Shown: positions 1 to 7,531, counted from the first letter of the stretch. The stretch is DNA of 33,373 bases from Clostridium sp. 27_14 (GCA_001916035.1 MNRQ01000012.1:1-33373); one strand, 5' to 3'. Translations and numbers: made by a program. The notes: generated by a model not told the origin, from the sequence alone.

Positions 1-90
1 ATATAGGTGCTCAAAGTATTTATTTTAAATAATTTGTGACAAATGATTGACTAACCTACAATCATGTTAATGAATTTTTTTGTACTAAGG

Positions 91-119
91 TTGACAAAGT
101 TTGACATAGGATATATAAT
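91..119 (+). promoter_or_regulatory. Promoter of the DUF5662 gene
   Basis: TTGACA at 91-96 and TATAAT at 114-119 are separated by 17 bases, a perfect housekeeping sigma-A type promoter. A second TTGACA at 101-106 is too close to the -10 box to be used with it. Transcription would start near 126, leaving a leader of about 55 bases. Bases 1-90 show no gene. Confidence 0.75.
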
Positions 120-181
120 TTTTTTGAAAATTAAGCATAAAGATATATAGAGTATTCAATTAGAGGAAGGAAGTATTTTTG

Positions 182-724
182 ATGAATTTATTACAAAAAA
201 CTATAAAGCATTTTTGTCTAATAACACGACATAAATGGGTCGTTTTTAAATTGTGTTGTAAAGTAGGAGAAGTAAAAAGAGGATTATTACATGATTTATC
301 AAAATATTCGTGGACGGAATTTTCTGAGAGTGTAAAATATTATAATGGAACTCGTTCACCAATAAGGGAATGTAAAGAAAAAAATGGATATTCAAAAGCA
401 TGGTTACATCATAAAGGTAGAAATAAACATCATACAGAATATTGGTATGATACTAATGCACCAGAGCCAACACCAATAATGCCTTATGAATATGTTGCAG
501 AAATGTTATGTGATAAAATGGCAGCTGGAATTATATATCAGGGAAAAAAATGGACAAAAGAATATGAACTTAGTTATTGGTTAAAAGAAAAAGATAAAGT
601 TTTAGTTAATCCAAAAATAAAAGATTTAGTAACAGAGTGTATGACTCAAGTTGCAGAAAAAGGGATTAATGCTGTATATACAAAGAAAAATTTTAAAGAA
701 TTATATAAGAAATATTGTAGTTAG
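182..724 (+). CDS. DUF5662 family protein
   Basis: This 180-residue soluble protein resembles the DUF5662 family, small proteins of unknown function common in Firmicutes and their phages. Near the N-terminus it has a basic segment followed by G-L-L-H-D-L-S-K-Y-S, then a conserved W-L-H-H and H-H-T-E-Y-W series. These His and Asp residues could bind a metal in an HD-like helical fold, but that is inference. ATG 182 is preferred over the TTG at 179 because GAGGAAGG at 163-170 is well placed for it. It has its own consensus promoter and no gene within the window shares its transcript, unless weak read-through reaches rpmF. No reaction can be assigned. Confidence 0.7.
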   Translation: MNLLQKTIKHFCLITRHKWVVFKLCCKVGEVKRGLLHDLSKYSWTEFSESVKYYNGTRSPIRECKEKNGYSKAWLHHKGRNKHHTEYWYDTNAPEPTPIMPYEYVAEMLCDKMAAGIIYQGKKWTKEYELSYWLKEKDKVLVNPKIKDLVTECMTQVAEKGINAVYTKKNFKELYKKYCS

Positions 725-746
725 AAAAAAATATTACTTTTAAACA

Positions 747-775
747 TTGACAAAATAGAAAAATACTAGTATAAT
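747..775 (+). promoter_or_regulatory. Promoter of rpmF
   Basis: TTGACA at 747-752 and TATAAT at 770-775 are separated by exactly 17 bases. The leader is about 100 bases before the ATG at 882, which leaves room for control by the ribosomal protein, but I see no recognised leader motif. An AAGGAGGG ribosome binding site lies just before the start codon. Confidence 0.8.
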
Positions 776-881
776 TTTAAAGTGCACAATTTGAGGGATC
801 ATGTTTAAAGTTATCAATTTGTGTATGTAAAAATAGATAAACAAAATAAGATATATACATATCTATTAAGGAGGGATTTTA

Positions 882-1073
882 ATGGCACAACCAAAAAGAA
901 GATGGTCAAAAGCAAGAACACATGCTAAAAGATCAACATGGAAAAAAGAACAACCAACATTTTCAACATGCCCACATTGTCATGAACCAGTATTACCACA
1001 CAGAGTTTGTGGAAATTGCGGATATTATGATGGAAAACAAGTTATTGCAAAAAAAGAATCTGAAAATGCATAA
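882..1073 (+). CDS. rpmF: 50S ribosomal protein L32
   Basis: L32 is a small structural protein of the large ribosomal subunit. The 63-residue product begins M-A-Q-P-K-R-R-W-S-K-A-R, as L32 proteins do, and has four cysteines (30, 33, 43, 46) in two CxxC pairs. This is the zinc-binding form, as opposed to the Cys-less paralogue some Firmicutes induce when zinc is scarce. It is monocistronic here, with its own promoter and an intrinsic terminator right behind it. In many Clostridia rpmF follows a yceD-like gene and precedes plsX and acpP; none of these is present. The strong ribosome binding site and consensus promoter fit a highly expressed gene. Confidence 0.97.
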   Translation: MAQPKRRWSKARTHAKRSTWKKEQPTFSTCPHCHEPVLPHRVCGNCGYYDGKQVIAKKESENA

Positions 1074-1087
1074 TTATTAAAAGAAGG

Positions 1088-1111
1088 GACTATTTTATGT
1101 AGTCTTTTTTT
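1088..1111 (+). terminator. Intrinsic terminator of rpmF
   Basis: GACTA at 1088-1092 pairs with TAGTC at 1100-1104 and is followed by seven T residues. It lies 15 bases after the rpmF stop. Confidence 0.75.
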
Positions 1112-1112
1112 G

Positions 1113-1288
1113 TTATAGGAAAGTTCGATGAACTTTCCTATAATAAAAAATAACAATGCACAGAAAATTTATTTTATAAATTTTCGCGCACGAACAAATA
1201 AGCGGACTTTAAAATGTTATGAATAAGTGCAAATGCTATTAATGTCCGCTTTTGTTCTATTATGGGAAGGTCTTCGAACTTCCTATAA
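1113..1288 (+). repeat. Mosaic repeat copy 1 (A-linker-B, then second A)
   Basis: Module A is the palindrome TTATAGGAAAGTTC-GAT-GAACTTTCCTATAA at 1113-1143. The linker (ATAACAATGCACAG and a GAAAATTTAT/ATAAATTTTC hairpin) runs to about 1190. Module B at about 1191-1258 is closed by GAACAAA..AGCGGAC pairing with GTCCGCTTTTGTTC. A second, decayed module A follows at 1259-1288. This A-B-A order shows the modules combine as a mosaic. With the rpmF terminator it fills most of the 1074-1397 gap. Confidence 0.85.
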
Positions 1289-1341
1289 AAAAGTTTAAAA
1301 AAATATAATTTTTTATTGAAATAAAATTAAAAATATGTTAA

Positions 1342-1356
1342 TACCATATTATGGTA
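1342..1356. promoter_or_regulatory. Possible operator palindrome
   Basis: TACCAT-ATT-ATGGTA is a perfect inverted repeat about 40 bases before the 60-aa gene. A weak -35-like TTGAAA lies at 1316-1321. The palindrome could be an operator overlapping the promoter, but AT-rich DNA yields short palindromes by chance. Confidence 0.3.
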
Positions 1357-1397
1357 ACTAATTAAAAGTCTCAATAAGATTATATGGAGGAAAAGAT

Positions 1398-1580
1398 ATG
1401 CAGAAAAAGTATGCAGCATTACCAAAAAACATTCGAAGAATGATTGCAGGAGTGGCTATGAAACATAAAATTGAATATAGTGACGACAAGGTAAACGAGG
1501 AGATAATTATCTTTGGAGAGCCAGAAAAGGTAAAAGAAGTTGCGGAATATATTAAGAATGCATATGGAATAATCGGATAA
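1398..1580 (+). CDS. Small hypothetical protein (60 aa)
   Basis: I do not recognise this 60-residue protein. It starts with a basic segment (M-Q-K-K-Y-A-A-L-P-K-N-I-R-R-M) and ends in E-K-V-K-E-V-A-E-Y-I-K-N-A-Y-G, giving an alternation of helix, strand, strand and helix that could be a small alpha/beta fold. There is no signal peptide or membrane segment. A GGAGG ribosome binding site precedes the ATG and an intrinsic terminator follows, so it looks like a genuine single-gene unit between rpmF and secA. Ribosome hibernation factor genes often occupy the place before secA in Firmicutes, but this is far too short and unlike them. Confidence 0.65.
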   Translation: MQKKYAALPKNIRRMIAGVAMKHKIEYSDDKVNEEIIIFGEPEKVKEVAEYIKNAYGIIG

Positions 1581-1599
1581 TTTTAATAACCGATTGAGA

Positions 1600-1645
1600 G
1601 GGTCATTAGAAAGCTAAAAGAGCAATCTAATGACCTTTTAAAATT
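1600..1645 (+). terminator. Intrinsic terminator after the 60-aa gene
   Basis: GGTCATTAGA at 1601-1610 pairs perfectly with TCTAATGACC at 1626-1635, followed by TTTTAAAATTTTT. Confidence 0.8.
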
Positions 1646-1741
1646 TTTAAAAAAGTATTGCTAAATTTGAATTTTAGTGATATATTAAACAAGTAAAAAA
1701 CGAATAAAAGATAAAATAAAAACAAGGAGGAAAAAATCCAA

Positions 1742-2932
1742 ATGAAATTATTTAAAACTTACAGCGAAAAAGAAGTAAAAAGAGTAATGCCAATCGTAAA
1801 ACAAATAAACGATTTGGAAGGAGAAGTGTCAAAATTATCTGACAGTGAATTGAGAGGAAAAACAGATTACTTTAAAAAATTATTAAATGAAGGAAAAACA
1901 TTAAATGATATTCTACCAGAAGCATTTGCAGTAGTTAGAGAAGCATCAAAAAGAACTTTAGGATTAAGACATTTTGATGTGCAATTAATAGGTGGTATTA
2001 TATTACATCAAGGAAGAATAGCAGAAATGAAAACAGGTGAAGGAAAAACATTGGTAGCAACACTTCCTGTATACTTAAATGCACTAGAAGGAAAAGGCGT
2101 ACATGTAATTACAGTAAATGATTACTTAGCAAAAAGAGATAGTGAATGGATGGGAAAACTATATAAATTTTTAGGACTTTCAGTAGGACTAGTTATAAAT
2201 GGAATGGATCCAGATCAAAAACAAAAAGCATATAATGCAGATATAACTTATGGAACAAATAATGAATTTGGATTTGATTACTTAAGAGATAATATGGTAA
2301 TTTATAAAGAACAATTGGTACAACGTGATTTACATTATGCTATAGTTGACGAGATTGATAGTATTTTAATAGATGAAGCACGTACACCATTAATTATTTC
2401 AGGAAGAGCAAATGAATCATCAGATTTATACAAAAAAGCAGATGATTTTGTAAAAAGACTAGAACCTAAAGTTATAGTTGAAGAAGATGTAAAAGATTAT
2501 GACCAAGCAGAAGATAATGAAAAATATGATTATATAGTAGATTTAAAAGCAAAATCAGCTTCATTAACACAAAAGGGAATTAAAAAAGCTGAAGAATTTT
2601 TTAAATTAGAGAATTTTAATGATTTGGAAAATTCAACATTAGTGCATCATGTAAATCAAGCGTTACGTGCACATGGTGTAATGAAAAAAGATATAGATTA
2701 TATAGTAAAAAATGGTGAAGTTCTTATTGTAGATGAATTTACAGGTCGTATTATGTATGGAAGAAGATATAACAATGGTTTACATCAAGCAATAGAAGCA
2801 AAAGAACATGTAAAAATAGCAGATGAATCAAAAACATTAGCAACAATAACATTCCAAAACTATTTTAGAATGTATGATAAATTATCTGGTATGACTGGTA
2901 CGGCTATGAACGGCTATGACAGAAGAAGCTGA
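1742..2932 (+). CDS. secA: Protein translocase ATPase SecA, N-terminal part (frame-disrupted)
   Basis: SecA is the essential ATPase that drives unfolded preproteins through SecYEG at the inner face of the membrane. This part holds nucleotide-binding domain 1 with the Walker A segment A-E-M-K-T-G-E-G-K-T (about residues 97-106), the DEAD-like D-E-I-D-S-I-L-I-D-E-A-R-T, and the preprotein cross-linking domain. An AAGGAGG site at 1724-1730 supports ATG 1742. The frame runs to G-M-T-G-T-A-M and then leaves the SecA sequence, ending at 2932, because ACGGCTATGA is present twice in tandem at 2900-2919. Removing one copy restores ...T-A-M-T-E-E-A-E-F-E-E and a 914-residue SecA, the normal length. Either this is a sequence error or the cell needs another functional secA. 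Confidence 0.9.
   Translation: MKLFKTYSEKEVKRVMPIVKQINDLEGEVSKLSDSELRGKTDYFKKLLNEGKTLNDILPEAFAVVREASKRTLGLRHFDVQLIGGIILHQGRIAEMKTGEGKTLVATLPVYLNALEGKGVHVITVNDYLAKRDSEWMGKLYKFLGLSVGLVINGMDPDQKQKAYNADITYGTNNEFGFDYLRDNMVIYKEQLVQRDLHYAIVDEIDSILIDEARTPLIISGRANESSDLYKKADDFVKRLEPKVIVEEDVKDYDQAEDNEKYDYIVDLKAKSASLTQKGIKKAEEFFKLENFNDLENSTLVHHVNQALRAHGVMKKDIDYIVKNGEVLIVDEFTGRIMYGRRYNNGLHQAIEAKEHVKIADESKTLATITFQNYFRMYDKLSGMTGTAMNGYDRRS
2900..2919 (+). repeat. 10-bp tandem duplication disrupting secA
   Basis: ACGGCTATGA occurs twice head to tail (2900-2909 and 2910-2919). One copy fits the conserved SecA reading frame exactly; the second shifts it by +1 and leads to a stop at 2930-2932. Confidence 0.95.
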
Positions 2933-4496
2933 ATTTGAAGAAATCTATAATTTAGATGTAGTATCAATACCAACTAATAAACCAATGATACGTAATGATG
3001 AAAATGATGTAATATATAAAACAGAAAAAGCTAAATTTAATGCGGTTGTAGAAAGTGTAAAACAAAGTTATGCAAAAGGACAACCTGTATTGATAGGTAC
3101 TGTATCAATAGATAAATCAGAGAAATTAAGCAAATTATTACAAAAAGAAAGAATTCCACATGAAGTATTAAATGCTAAATCTCATGAAAAAGAAGCTATG
3201 ATAGTAGCACAAGCTGGTAAATTTGGAGCAGTTACAATAGCAACAAACATGGCAGGACGTGGTACAGATATTATGCTTGGTGGAAATAGTGAATATTTGG
3301 CAAAAGAAGAAATGATAAAAAATAGAGTGCCAGAAAACTTAGTAGAAGAAGCAAATACATACTATGAAACAGATAATCAAGAAATATTAAGAGCAAGAAA
3401 ACAATTTAAAGAATTAGTAGAGAAATATGATGAAAAAATAAAAGAAGAAAAAGAAAAAGTATTAGCAGCTGGCGGATTAAAAATAATAGGAACAGAAAGA
3501 CACGAGTCAAGAAGAATTGACAACCAATTAAGAGGACGTAGTGGACGTCAAGGAGATCCAGGAGAATCTAAATTCTATATAGCACTAGAAGATGATTTAA
3601 TGAAAATCTTTGGTGGAGATACAATAACAAAAGTATATAATACATTAGGTGCAGATGAAAGTATGCCAATAGAATCAAGAATAATTTCAAAGGCTGTTGA
3701 AAATGCACAAAAGAAAGTAGAAGGAAGAAACTTTGCTATACGTAAAAATGTATTAAAATATGATGATGTAAATAATGTTCAAAGGGAAATTATTTATAAA
3801 CAAAGACGTGAAGTTCTTGATGGTGAAAATTTAAAAGATAACATGGTAAATATGATAAATAGTGTTGCAGATGAAACAGTAGCTCCATATATAGATGTAG
3901 AGAAAAATGTAATTGATGTAGAGCCATTAGATAATGAAATTCAAACAAATTTTGGTATTTTCATGAGAGAATATTTAAAAGAAAATGAAAAAGAACCAGA
4001 AAAAGTCAAGGAAGAATTAAAGAAACAAGCTATTGAACGTTATGAACAAAAAGAAAAAGATGTTGGAGACCAAATGAGAGAACTTGAAAGAGTTATATTA
4101 CTAAAAGTTGTTGATGAAAAATGGATGAATCATATTGATGGCATGGAAGAATTAAAAGATGGTATTGGATTACGTGCTTATGGTCAACAAGATCCAGTTG
4201 TAAAATATAGAATGGAAGGTATGGATATGTTTGAAGAGATGATATCAAATATTAAATTTGATGTTGTTAAAATCTTAATGCATATTAGATCTTCTCAAGG
4301 TGAAGTTAAACGTCAAGAGGCAGCAAAAATTACAGGTGCAGCTTTAGAGGCTATTAATAGTGTTGATGGTGGAGAAAAGATGAATGTTAAAGAAAATCAA
4401 ACTGTTAGAAATGAAGGCCCAAAAGTTGGTAGAAACGATCCTTGTCCTTGTGGAAGTGGAAAGAAATACAAGAACTGTTGTGGAAAAAACGCATAA
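2916..4496 (+). CDS. secA: Protein translocase ATPase SecA, C-terminal part (frame-disrupted)
   Basis: This is the rest of SecA in the shifted frame: nucleotide-binding domain 2 with A-T-N-M-A-G-R-G-T-D-I and the arginine-rich Q-L-R-G-R-S-G-R-Q-G-D-P-G motif, then the helical scaffold and wing domains. It ends in the C-terminal zinc motif C-P-C-G-S-G-K-K-Y-K-N-C-C, which contacts SecB or the ribosome in other bacteria. The ATG at 2916 is internal to the conserved sequence and lies in the duplicated decamer, with no ribosome binding site, so it is not a natural start. If translated at all, this half would lack the Walker A domain and be inactive alone. Codon use matches the N-terminal half. 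Confidence 0.9.
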   Translation: MTEEAEFEEIYNLDVVSIPTNKPMIRNDENDVIYKTEKAKFNAVVESVKQSYAKGQPVLIGTVSIDKSEKLSKLLQKERIPHEVLNAKSHEKEAMIVAQAGKFGAVTIATNMAGRGTDIMLGGNSEYLAKEEMIKNRVPENLVEEANTYYETDNQEILRARKQFKELVEKYDEKIKEEKEKVLAAGGLKIIGTERHESRRIDNQLRGRSGRQGDPGESKFYIALEDDLMKIFGGDTITKVYNTLGADESMPIESRIISKAVENAQKKVEGRNFAIRKNVLKYDDVNNVQREIIYKQRREVLDGENLKDNMVNMINSVADETVAPYIDVEKNVIDVEPLDNEIQTNFGIFMREYLKENEKEPEKVKEELKKQAIERYEQKEKDVGDQMRELERVILLKVVDEKWMNHIDGMEELKDGIGLRAYGQQDPVVKYRMEGMDMFEEMISNIKFDVVKILMHIRSSQGEVKRQEAAKITGAALEAINSVDGGEKMNVKENQTVRNEGPKVGRNDPCPCGSGKKYKNCCGKNA

Positions 4497-4498
4497 TA

Positions 4499-4597
4499 TC
4501 AATACTTTCAGACGTGGCAAAAAATACTGCAGTAAGAAAGGCAATCCTTGCACATCATAACTGTACATTAGAAATGGCAAGAAATATGTTTGAGTAA
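4499..4597 (+). pseudogene. Possible remnant of a repeat-protein gene
   Basis: Directly after the secA stop, a different frame reads about 33 residues, ending in V-A-K-N-T-A-V-R-K-A-I-L-A-H-H-N-C-T-L-E, before TAA at 4595. The pattern 'V-A-K-N..V-R-K-A-[IV]..N-x-x-x-x-L-E' resembles one unit of the variant leucine-rich or HEAT-like repeat proteins. There is no start codon with a ribosome binding site, so I read it as a decayed 3' end. The similarity is from memory and weak. Confidence 0.25.
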
Positions 4598-4599
4598 GA

Positions 4600-4650
4600 A
4601 AATACCACACCAACGTCAATTATTTTGAAATGGTGTGGTATTTCATATTT
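4600..4650 (+). terminator. Intrinsic terminator after secA
   Basis: AAATACCACACCA at 4600-4612 pairs perfectly with TGGTGTGGTATTT at 4631-4643. The T-tract is short, so termination may be modest. Confidence 0.65.
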
Positions 4651-4761
4651 GTTTGGAGTATAGTTGAAAATGTAATAAAAGAATTAAAACCAAAAAACTT
4701 TAGAGTAAGTTTATTTCCGAGAAATCGCAGGAATAAAAACTAAAATTTATGCATAAAATAT

Positions 4762-4790
4762 TTGATATACAATTTGATGTGAGGTAAAAT
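4762..4790 (+). promoter_or_regulatory. Putative promoter of a short structured RNA
   Basis: TTGATA at 4762-4767 and TAAAAT at 4785-4790 with a 17-base spacer. A start near 4797 would lead straight into the structured element and its T-tract. Confidence 0.45.
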
Positions 4791-4796
4791 ATTTTT

Positions 4797-4864
4797 AGTA
4801 AGACCTAGGTAATGTAGCTAAATGCTAAGCGTATGTTAAGTACGCTGCCACCTAGGCATTTTTT
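4797..4864 (+). ncRNA. Candidate small structured RNA (three-way junction)
   Basis: An outer stem CCTAGGT (4804-4810) / ACCTAGG (4850-4856) encloses two hairpins: TAGC/GCTA (4815-4818 / 4824-4827, loop TAAAT) and AGCGTA/TACGCT (4828-4833 / 4841-4846). CATTTTTT follows directly. This gives an RNA of about 70 bases with a promoter-like sequence just upstream and no ORF. It does not match the core of any riboswitch I know. It could also be an elaborate terminator or the leader of the deacylase gene at 4995. Confidence 0.4.
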
Positions 4865-4925
4865 ATATTATAGGGAAGTTCGGAGAACTTCCCTATAATA
4901 TAAAAAATAACAATGCACAGAAACT
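4863..4925 (+). repeat. Mosaic repeat copy 2 (module A and linker start)
   Basis: TTATATTATAGGGAAGTTC-GGA-GAACTTCCCTATAATATAA is nearly perfect, followed by the linker AAAAATAACAATGCACAGAAA, after which similarity ends. Module B is missing. It begins inside the T-tract of the structured RNA candidate. The remainder of the 4498-4994 gap shows nothing else I recognise. Confidence 0.8.
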
Positions 4926-4994
4926 TGATGTTTGTCATCTAATAAATAAAAAAATGTCAGCAAGATAAAATTTTTTGAAAATGGAGATGAAATT

Positions 4995-5480
4995 TTGAAT
5001 AAACAAGAAGTATATGAATTTATAAAGAACAAAGGTATATGGCATGAAATAACAGAACATAAAGCAGTTTTTAGTATGGAAGAATTATCTGAAGTAGAAA
5101 TACCTTACCCAAAATATGATGCTAAAAATTTATTTGTTCGTGATGATAAGAAAAGAAATTATTATCTTATAACAGTAAAAGGAAACAAAAGAGTTGACTT
5201 AAAGGAATTTAAAACTAAGAATAATACAAGACGTTTAAGTTTTGCATCAAAACAAGATTTGATGGATATTATTGGAGTGGCTGCTGGTTCAGTAACACCA
5301 TTAGCTTTATTAAATGATAAAGATTTGAAAGTAGTATTCTATTTGGATAAAGACTTTCTTAATGATAAACGAATAATTGGAATTCATCCAAATGATAATA
5401 CAGCAACAGTATGGCTAAAAATAGAGGATTTAATTGATATTATAAAAGAACACGGAAATCAAGTAAATATTATAGAGTAA
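4995..5480 (+). CDS. Prolyl-tRNA deacylase-like protein (YbaK/ProX family)
   Basis: The 161-residue protein belongs to the YbaK / ProX / EbsC aminoacyl-tRNA editing fold, which hydrolyses mischarged tRNA (Ala- or Cys-tRNA-Pro) in trans. Recognisable parts are the N-terminal helix and strand ending in the H-K-A-V-F-S-M-E-E-L region, the A-K-N-L-F-V-R-D-D-K strand, V-K-G-N-K-R-V-D, and the G-S-V-T-P-L-A-L-L-N-D motif. The start is TTG at 4995, with GGAGA at 4983-4987 at proper spacing; no better ATG exists. It is followed at 42 bases by the broken HAD gene, perhaps once co-transcribed. The free-standing ProX assignment is firm at the family level; the exact tRNA is not determined. Confidence 0.85.
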   Translation: MNKQEVYEFIKNKGIWHEITEHKAVFSMEELSEVEIPYPKYDAKNLFVRDDKKRNYYLITVKGNKRVDLKEFKTKNNTRRLSFASKQDLMDIIGVAAGSVTPLALLNDKDLKVVFYLDKDFLNDKRIIGIHPNDNTATVWLKIEDLIDIIKEHGNQVNIIE

Positions 5481-5522
5481 TAATTATCTTGATAATTATT
5501 ATGAAATGGAGAAATATAATTT

Positions 5523-6131
5523 TTGTTTGATTTTGATGGAACAATTGTCACAGAGGATATTTTAGATGTAGTATGTGATATTGTGGAAAAAAAAGAGGAA
5601 TCAAGATTAATTAATGAAAAAGTTAGAAGAGGAGAACTAAGAGGATTAGAGCCCTTATGTGATAGAATTAATTTTCTAAAAGGTGTTTCTTATAAAAAGA
5701 TAAATGAAAAATTGAGTAAAGAAACATATTTGAGAAAAGGTACTATTGAATTATTTGATTATTTGAAGAAAAACAATTTTATAATAATACTTTGTTCCGG
5801 AAATATTGTACCAGTATTAAAATTTTATCAAGAATTATTAAACATAGACTATATATTTGGAACTAATCCAAAAATGAATGGCGAATTAATAAAATGAATA
5901 GATATATCTGATTTTTCTAGTAAAGATTTTAAATATGATGCTTGTTTAAATATTATTTAAAAATTAAATGTAGATAAATCGAATATTTATGCTATAGGAG
6001 ATTCTATAGTAGATAAAAAGATGTTATCTTTGGCAGGACATAAGTTTGCAGTTAATCCAAAAGGTGGATTAGAAAAATTTGTGGATATTGTTATTAAAGA
6101 TGATCTAAGTAATATTATTAAATGCATATAA
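5523..6131 (+). pseudogene. HAD-superfamily phosphatase, degraded
   Basis: Read through its stops, one frame gives a complete phosphoserine-phosphatase-like (HAD-IB) protein of about 200 residues. Motif I is F-D-F-D-G-T at the N-terminus, motif II is L-C-S-G-N, and motif IV is A-I-G-D-S-I-V-D after the second stop. Two in-frame stops interrupt it: TGA at 5895-5897 and TAA at 5958-5960. Each could arise by one substitution (for example GGA to TGA, AAA or GAA to TAA). The start is also weak: a TTG at 5523 with GGAG 11 bases before it, directly on the DFDGT motif. The ancestral start may have been at ATG 5501, now out of frame. The truncated 124-residue product would lack motif IV and be inactive. 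Confidence 0.75.
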
Positions 6132-6221
6132 TTTTAATGTATCTAAGATGATAAAAAGAAAAATTAATTTAAAGGAAGAATAAATTTGAATATTTAACCT
6201 TGCATAATATAAGAGGAATGC

Positions 6222-6264
6222 AAAAAACTTTCTAGTTTTGTAATCAAAACTAGAAAGTTTTTTT
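6222..6264. terminator. Bidirectional intrinsic terminator
   Basis: AAAACTTTCTAGTTTTG at 6224-6240 pairs perfectly with CAAAACTAGAAAGTTTT at 6245-6261. It has A-tracts on the left and T-tracts on the right, so it can serve both the plus-strand HAD gene and the convergent minus-strand gene. Confidence 0.85.
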
Positions 6265-6296
6265 GTAACTTAATAAAGTTACTTAAGTTTGTTACA

Positions 6297-6905
6297 TTAT
6301 AATTCAGGGAGTTCTAATTTGTAAAAATAATCTTCAAAACAAATTCCCTCACATTTAACTCTTGAAGATGATATAGTAATACTTGTAGAACTGATTTCTT
6401 TTGCTAAGGTATACATTTGAAAAGTTTTACCGTAGTCAGTCCAACTAACGGGTTCAACATTTTGAAACCAGTTGGGCTTATGAAGCCATAAACCATTAGG
6501 TGTTTTACATATAAAATGCAAGTGATGGTCATTTTTGTTGTAAATAGGATGAAAGTTTGTAATAGCAAAATAAAAGTTGCCATCATTTTCATTGATACTT
6601 TTAAAAGATACACGTGTACATGTTTGGCCGAGAGCTTTACTATCCAAAACTAAGTATGGATGGACTAAATTCGGTTTGTATTCATTTTTTATACATTTAT
6701 TAGTTCCATACATTAAGTTATAAATTTTGCCAGGTGTATAAATTTCATGCTTTGAATCTGGATATGTCAAACCTCTTGCGAAAGCATAACAGTTTATATC
6801 TTTTGCATGTATCCATTTTTGAATATCATCTTCATCAAAAAATGAATCAGAAACTAGTTTAGCAATATTTTTTTCAAATAACCGCTGTTTTTTTACTTGT
6901 AACAT
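6297..6905 (-). CDS. Unknown protein with NCYAFA and HHLHF motifs
   Basis: I cannot name this 202-residue protein. It has no signal peptide or membrane segment. A conserved-looking N-C-Y-A-F-A-R-G (Cys39) is followed by Y-T-P-G-K-I-Y, and further on by D-H-H-L-H-F (126-131) and W-L-H-K-P (140-144). A Cys in an 'NCYA(Y/F)A' context with a later 'H-x-x-x-x......W-x-H-K-P' recalls a group of uncharacterised bacterial proteins with a papain-like or CHAP-like arrangement. A cysteine hydrolase is therefore possible but unproven. AAGGAGG sits just upstream of the ATG on the minus strand. The gene stands alone, antisense to its neighbours, with a consensus promoter and an operator-like palindrome at the start site, suggesting regulated expression. 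Confidence 0.7.
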   Translation of the reverse strand: MLQVKKQRLFEKNIAKLVSDSFFDEDDIQKWIHAKDINCYAFARGLTYPDSKHEIYTPGKIYNLMYGTNKCIKNEYKPNLVHPYLVLDSKALGQTCTRVSFKSINENDGNFYFAITNFHPIYNKNDHHLHFICKTPNGLWLHKPNWFQNVEPVSWTDYGKTFQMYTLAKEISSTSITISSSRVKCEGICFEDYFYKLELPEL

Positions 6906-6923
6906 AATAAAAATACCTCCTTG

Positions 6924-6971
6924 AGTATATGTAATATACTTTATTATACACCTTAAAATACATTATGTAAA
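6924..6971 (-). promoter_or_regulatory. Promoter with operator-like palindrome
   Basis: On the minus strand, TTTACA (6966-6971) and TATAAT (6943-6948) are 17 bases apart. At the expected start site lies the perfect inverted repeat AGTATAT-GTA-ATATACT (6924-6940), where a repressor would block transcription. A second arm pair AAAATAC/GTATTTT (6956-6962 / 6985-6991) flanks the -35 box. Confidence 0.6.
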
Positions 6972-7117
6972 TAGTACAACAACGTATTTTGTAATAATAT
7001 TTATGTTTTTTATAAAAAATGTGAAAAATAGAGCTGATTCACAAAATAATTTTAAAAATAGGGATTGAATTTCTAAAATAATTATTATATACTTGATGAA
7101 AAGAGGTGAAAGAACTA

Positions 7118-7531
7118 ATGAAAAATAAATTAAAAGAAGCTAAAATTACTTTATTAGATAAAATAAAATGGAAAATAAAGTATAGAGAATTAAATTCAAT
7201 ATTAGGAAAAGATACATCTTTGACAAGAGGAATATTAAAAAACAAGATAATTGAAGGTGAATACAATAAAAATAAAGAAGAAATAATAAATACTTTGAAA
7301 AAAATAGAGGAGCAAATTCCAGATAAAGCAAATGATGTAGCAAATATTATAACACAAACTTTATATAATGATTACATGAGAAATGCATTATTTTTTAGTG
7401 ATGAGAATAGTGCAAATATTTTAGAAGTGCTACATAATTTAGAGTTTATGTTGAGCTTAAAAAAAGGTGGGCTAAGTAGCAGTGAGAACCTTGATTTAAG
7501 GAATGTAATGACAGATATATATATCTGCTAA
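7118..7531 (+). CDS. Large unknown protein, N-terminal part (frame-disrupted)
   Basis: This is the first 137 residues of a protein that continues in another frame at 7512. The visible part is charged and helical, with coiled-coil-like K/E-rich stretches, and no signal peptide. ATG 7118 is preferred over GTG 7106 because AGAGGTG at 7102-7107 then has normal spacing. The frame ends at TAA 7529-7531 right after the dinucleotide tract in GATATATATATCTGC. Adding one AT unit there gives ...T-D-I-Y-I-S-A-K-K-I-I-F-N-Q-L and joins it to the downstream ORF without a gap, for a total of about 744 residues. Confidence 0.6.
   Translation: MKNKLKEAKITLLDKIKWKIKYRELNSILGKDTSLTRGILKNKIIEGEYNKNKEEIINTLKKIEEQIPDKANDVANIITQTLYNDYMRNALFFSDENSANILEVLHNLEFMLSLKKGGLSSSENLDLRNVMTDIYIC

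Noticed and set aside
1191..1258. Module B as an integron attC site
   Set aside because: The ends resemble GAACAAA/TTTGTTC and not the GTTRRRY/RYYYAAC core, the repeats do not flank gene cassettes, and no integrase gene is visible.
2900..2932. Programmed frameshifting in secA
   Set aside because: There is no slippery heptamer or stimulatory structure, and an exact 10-bp duplication explains the frame change completely.
5895..5960. TGA in the HAD gene as selenocysteine or a reassigned codon
   Set aside because: A TAA stop follows in the same frame 60 bases later, no SECIS-like hairpin is evident, and no other gene in the window reads TGA as sense apart from the prfB frameshift site.
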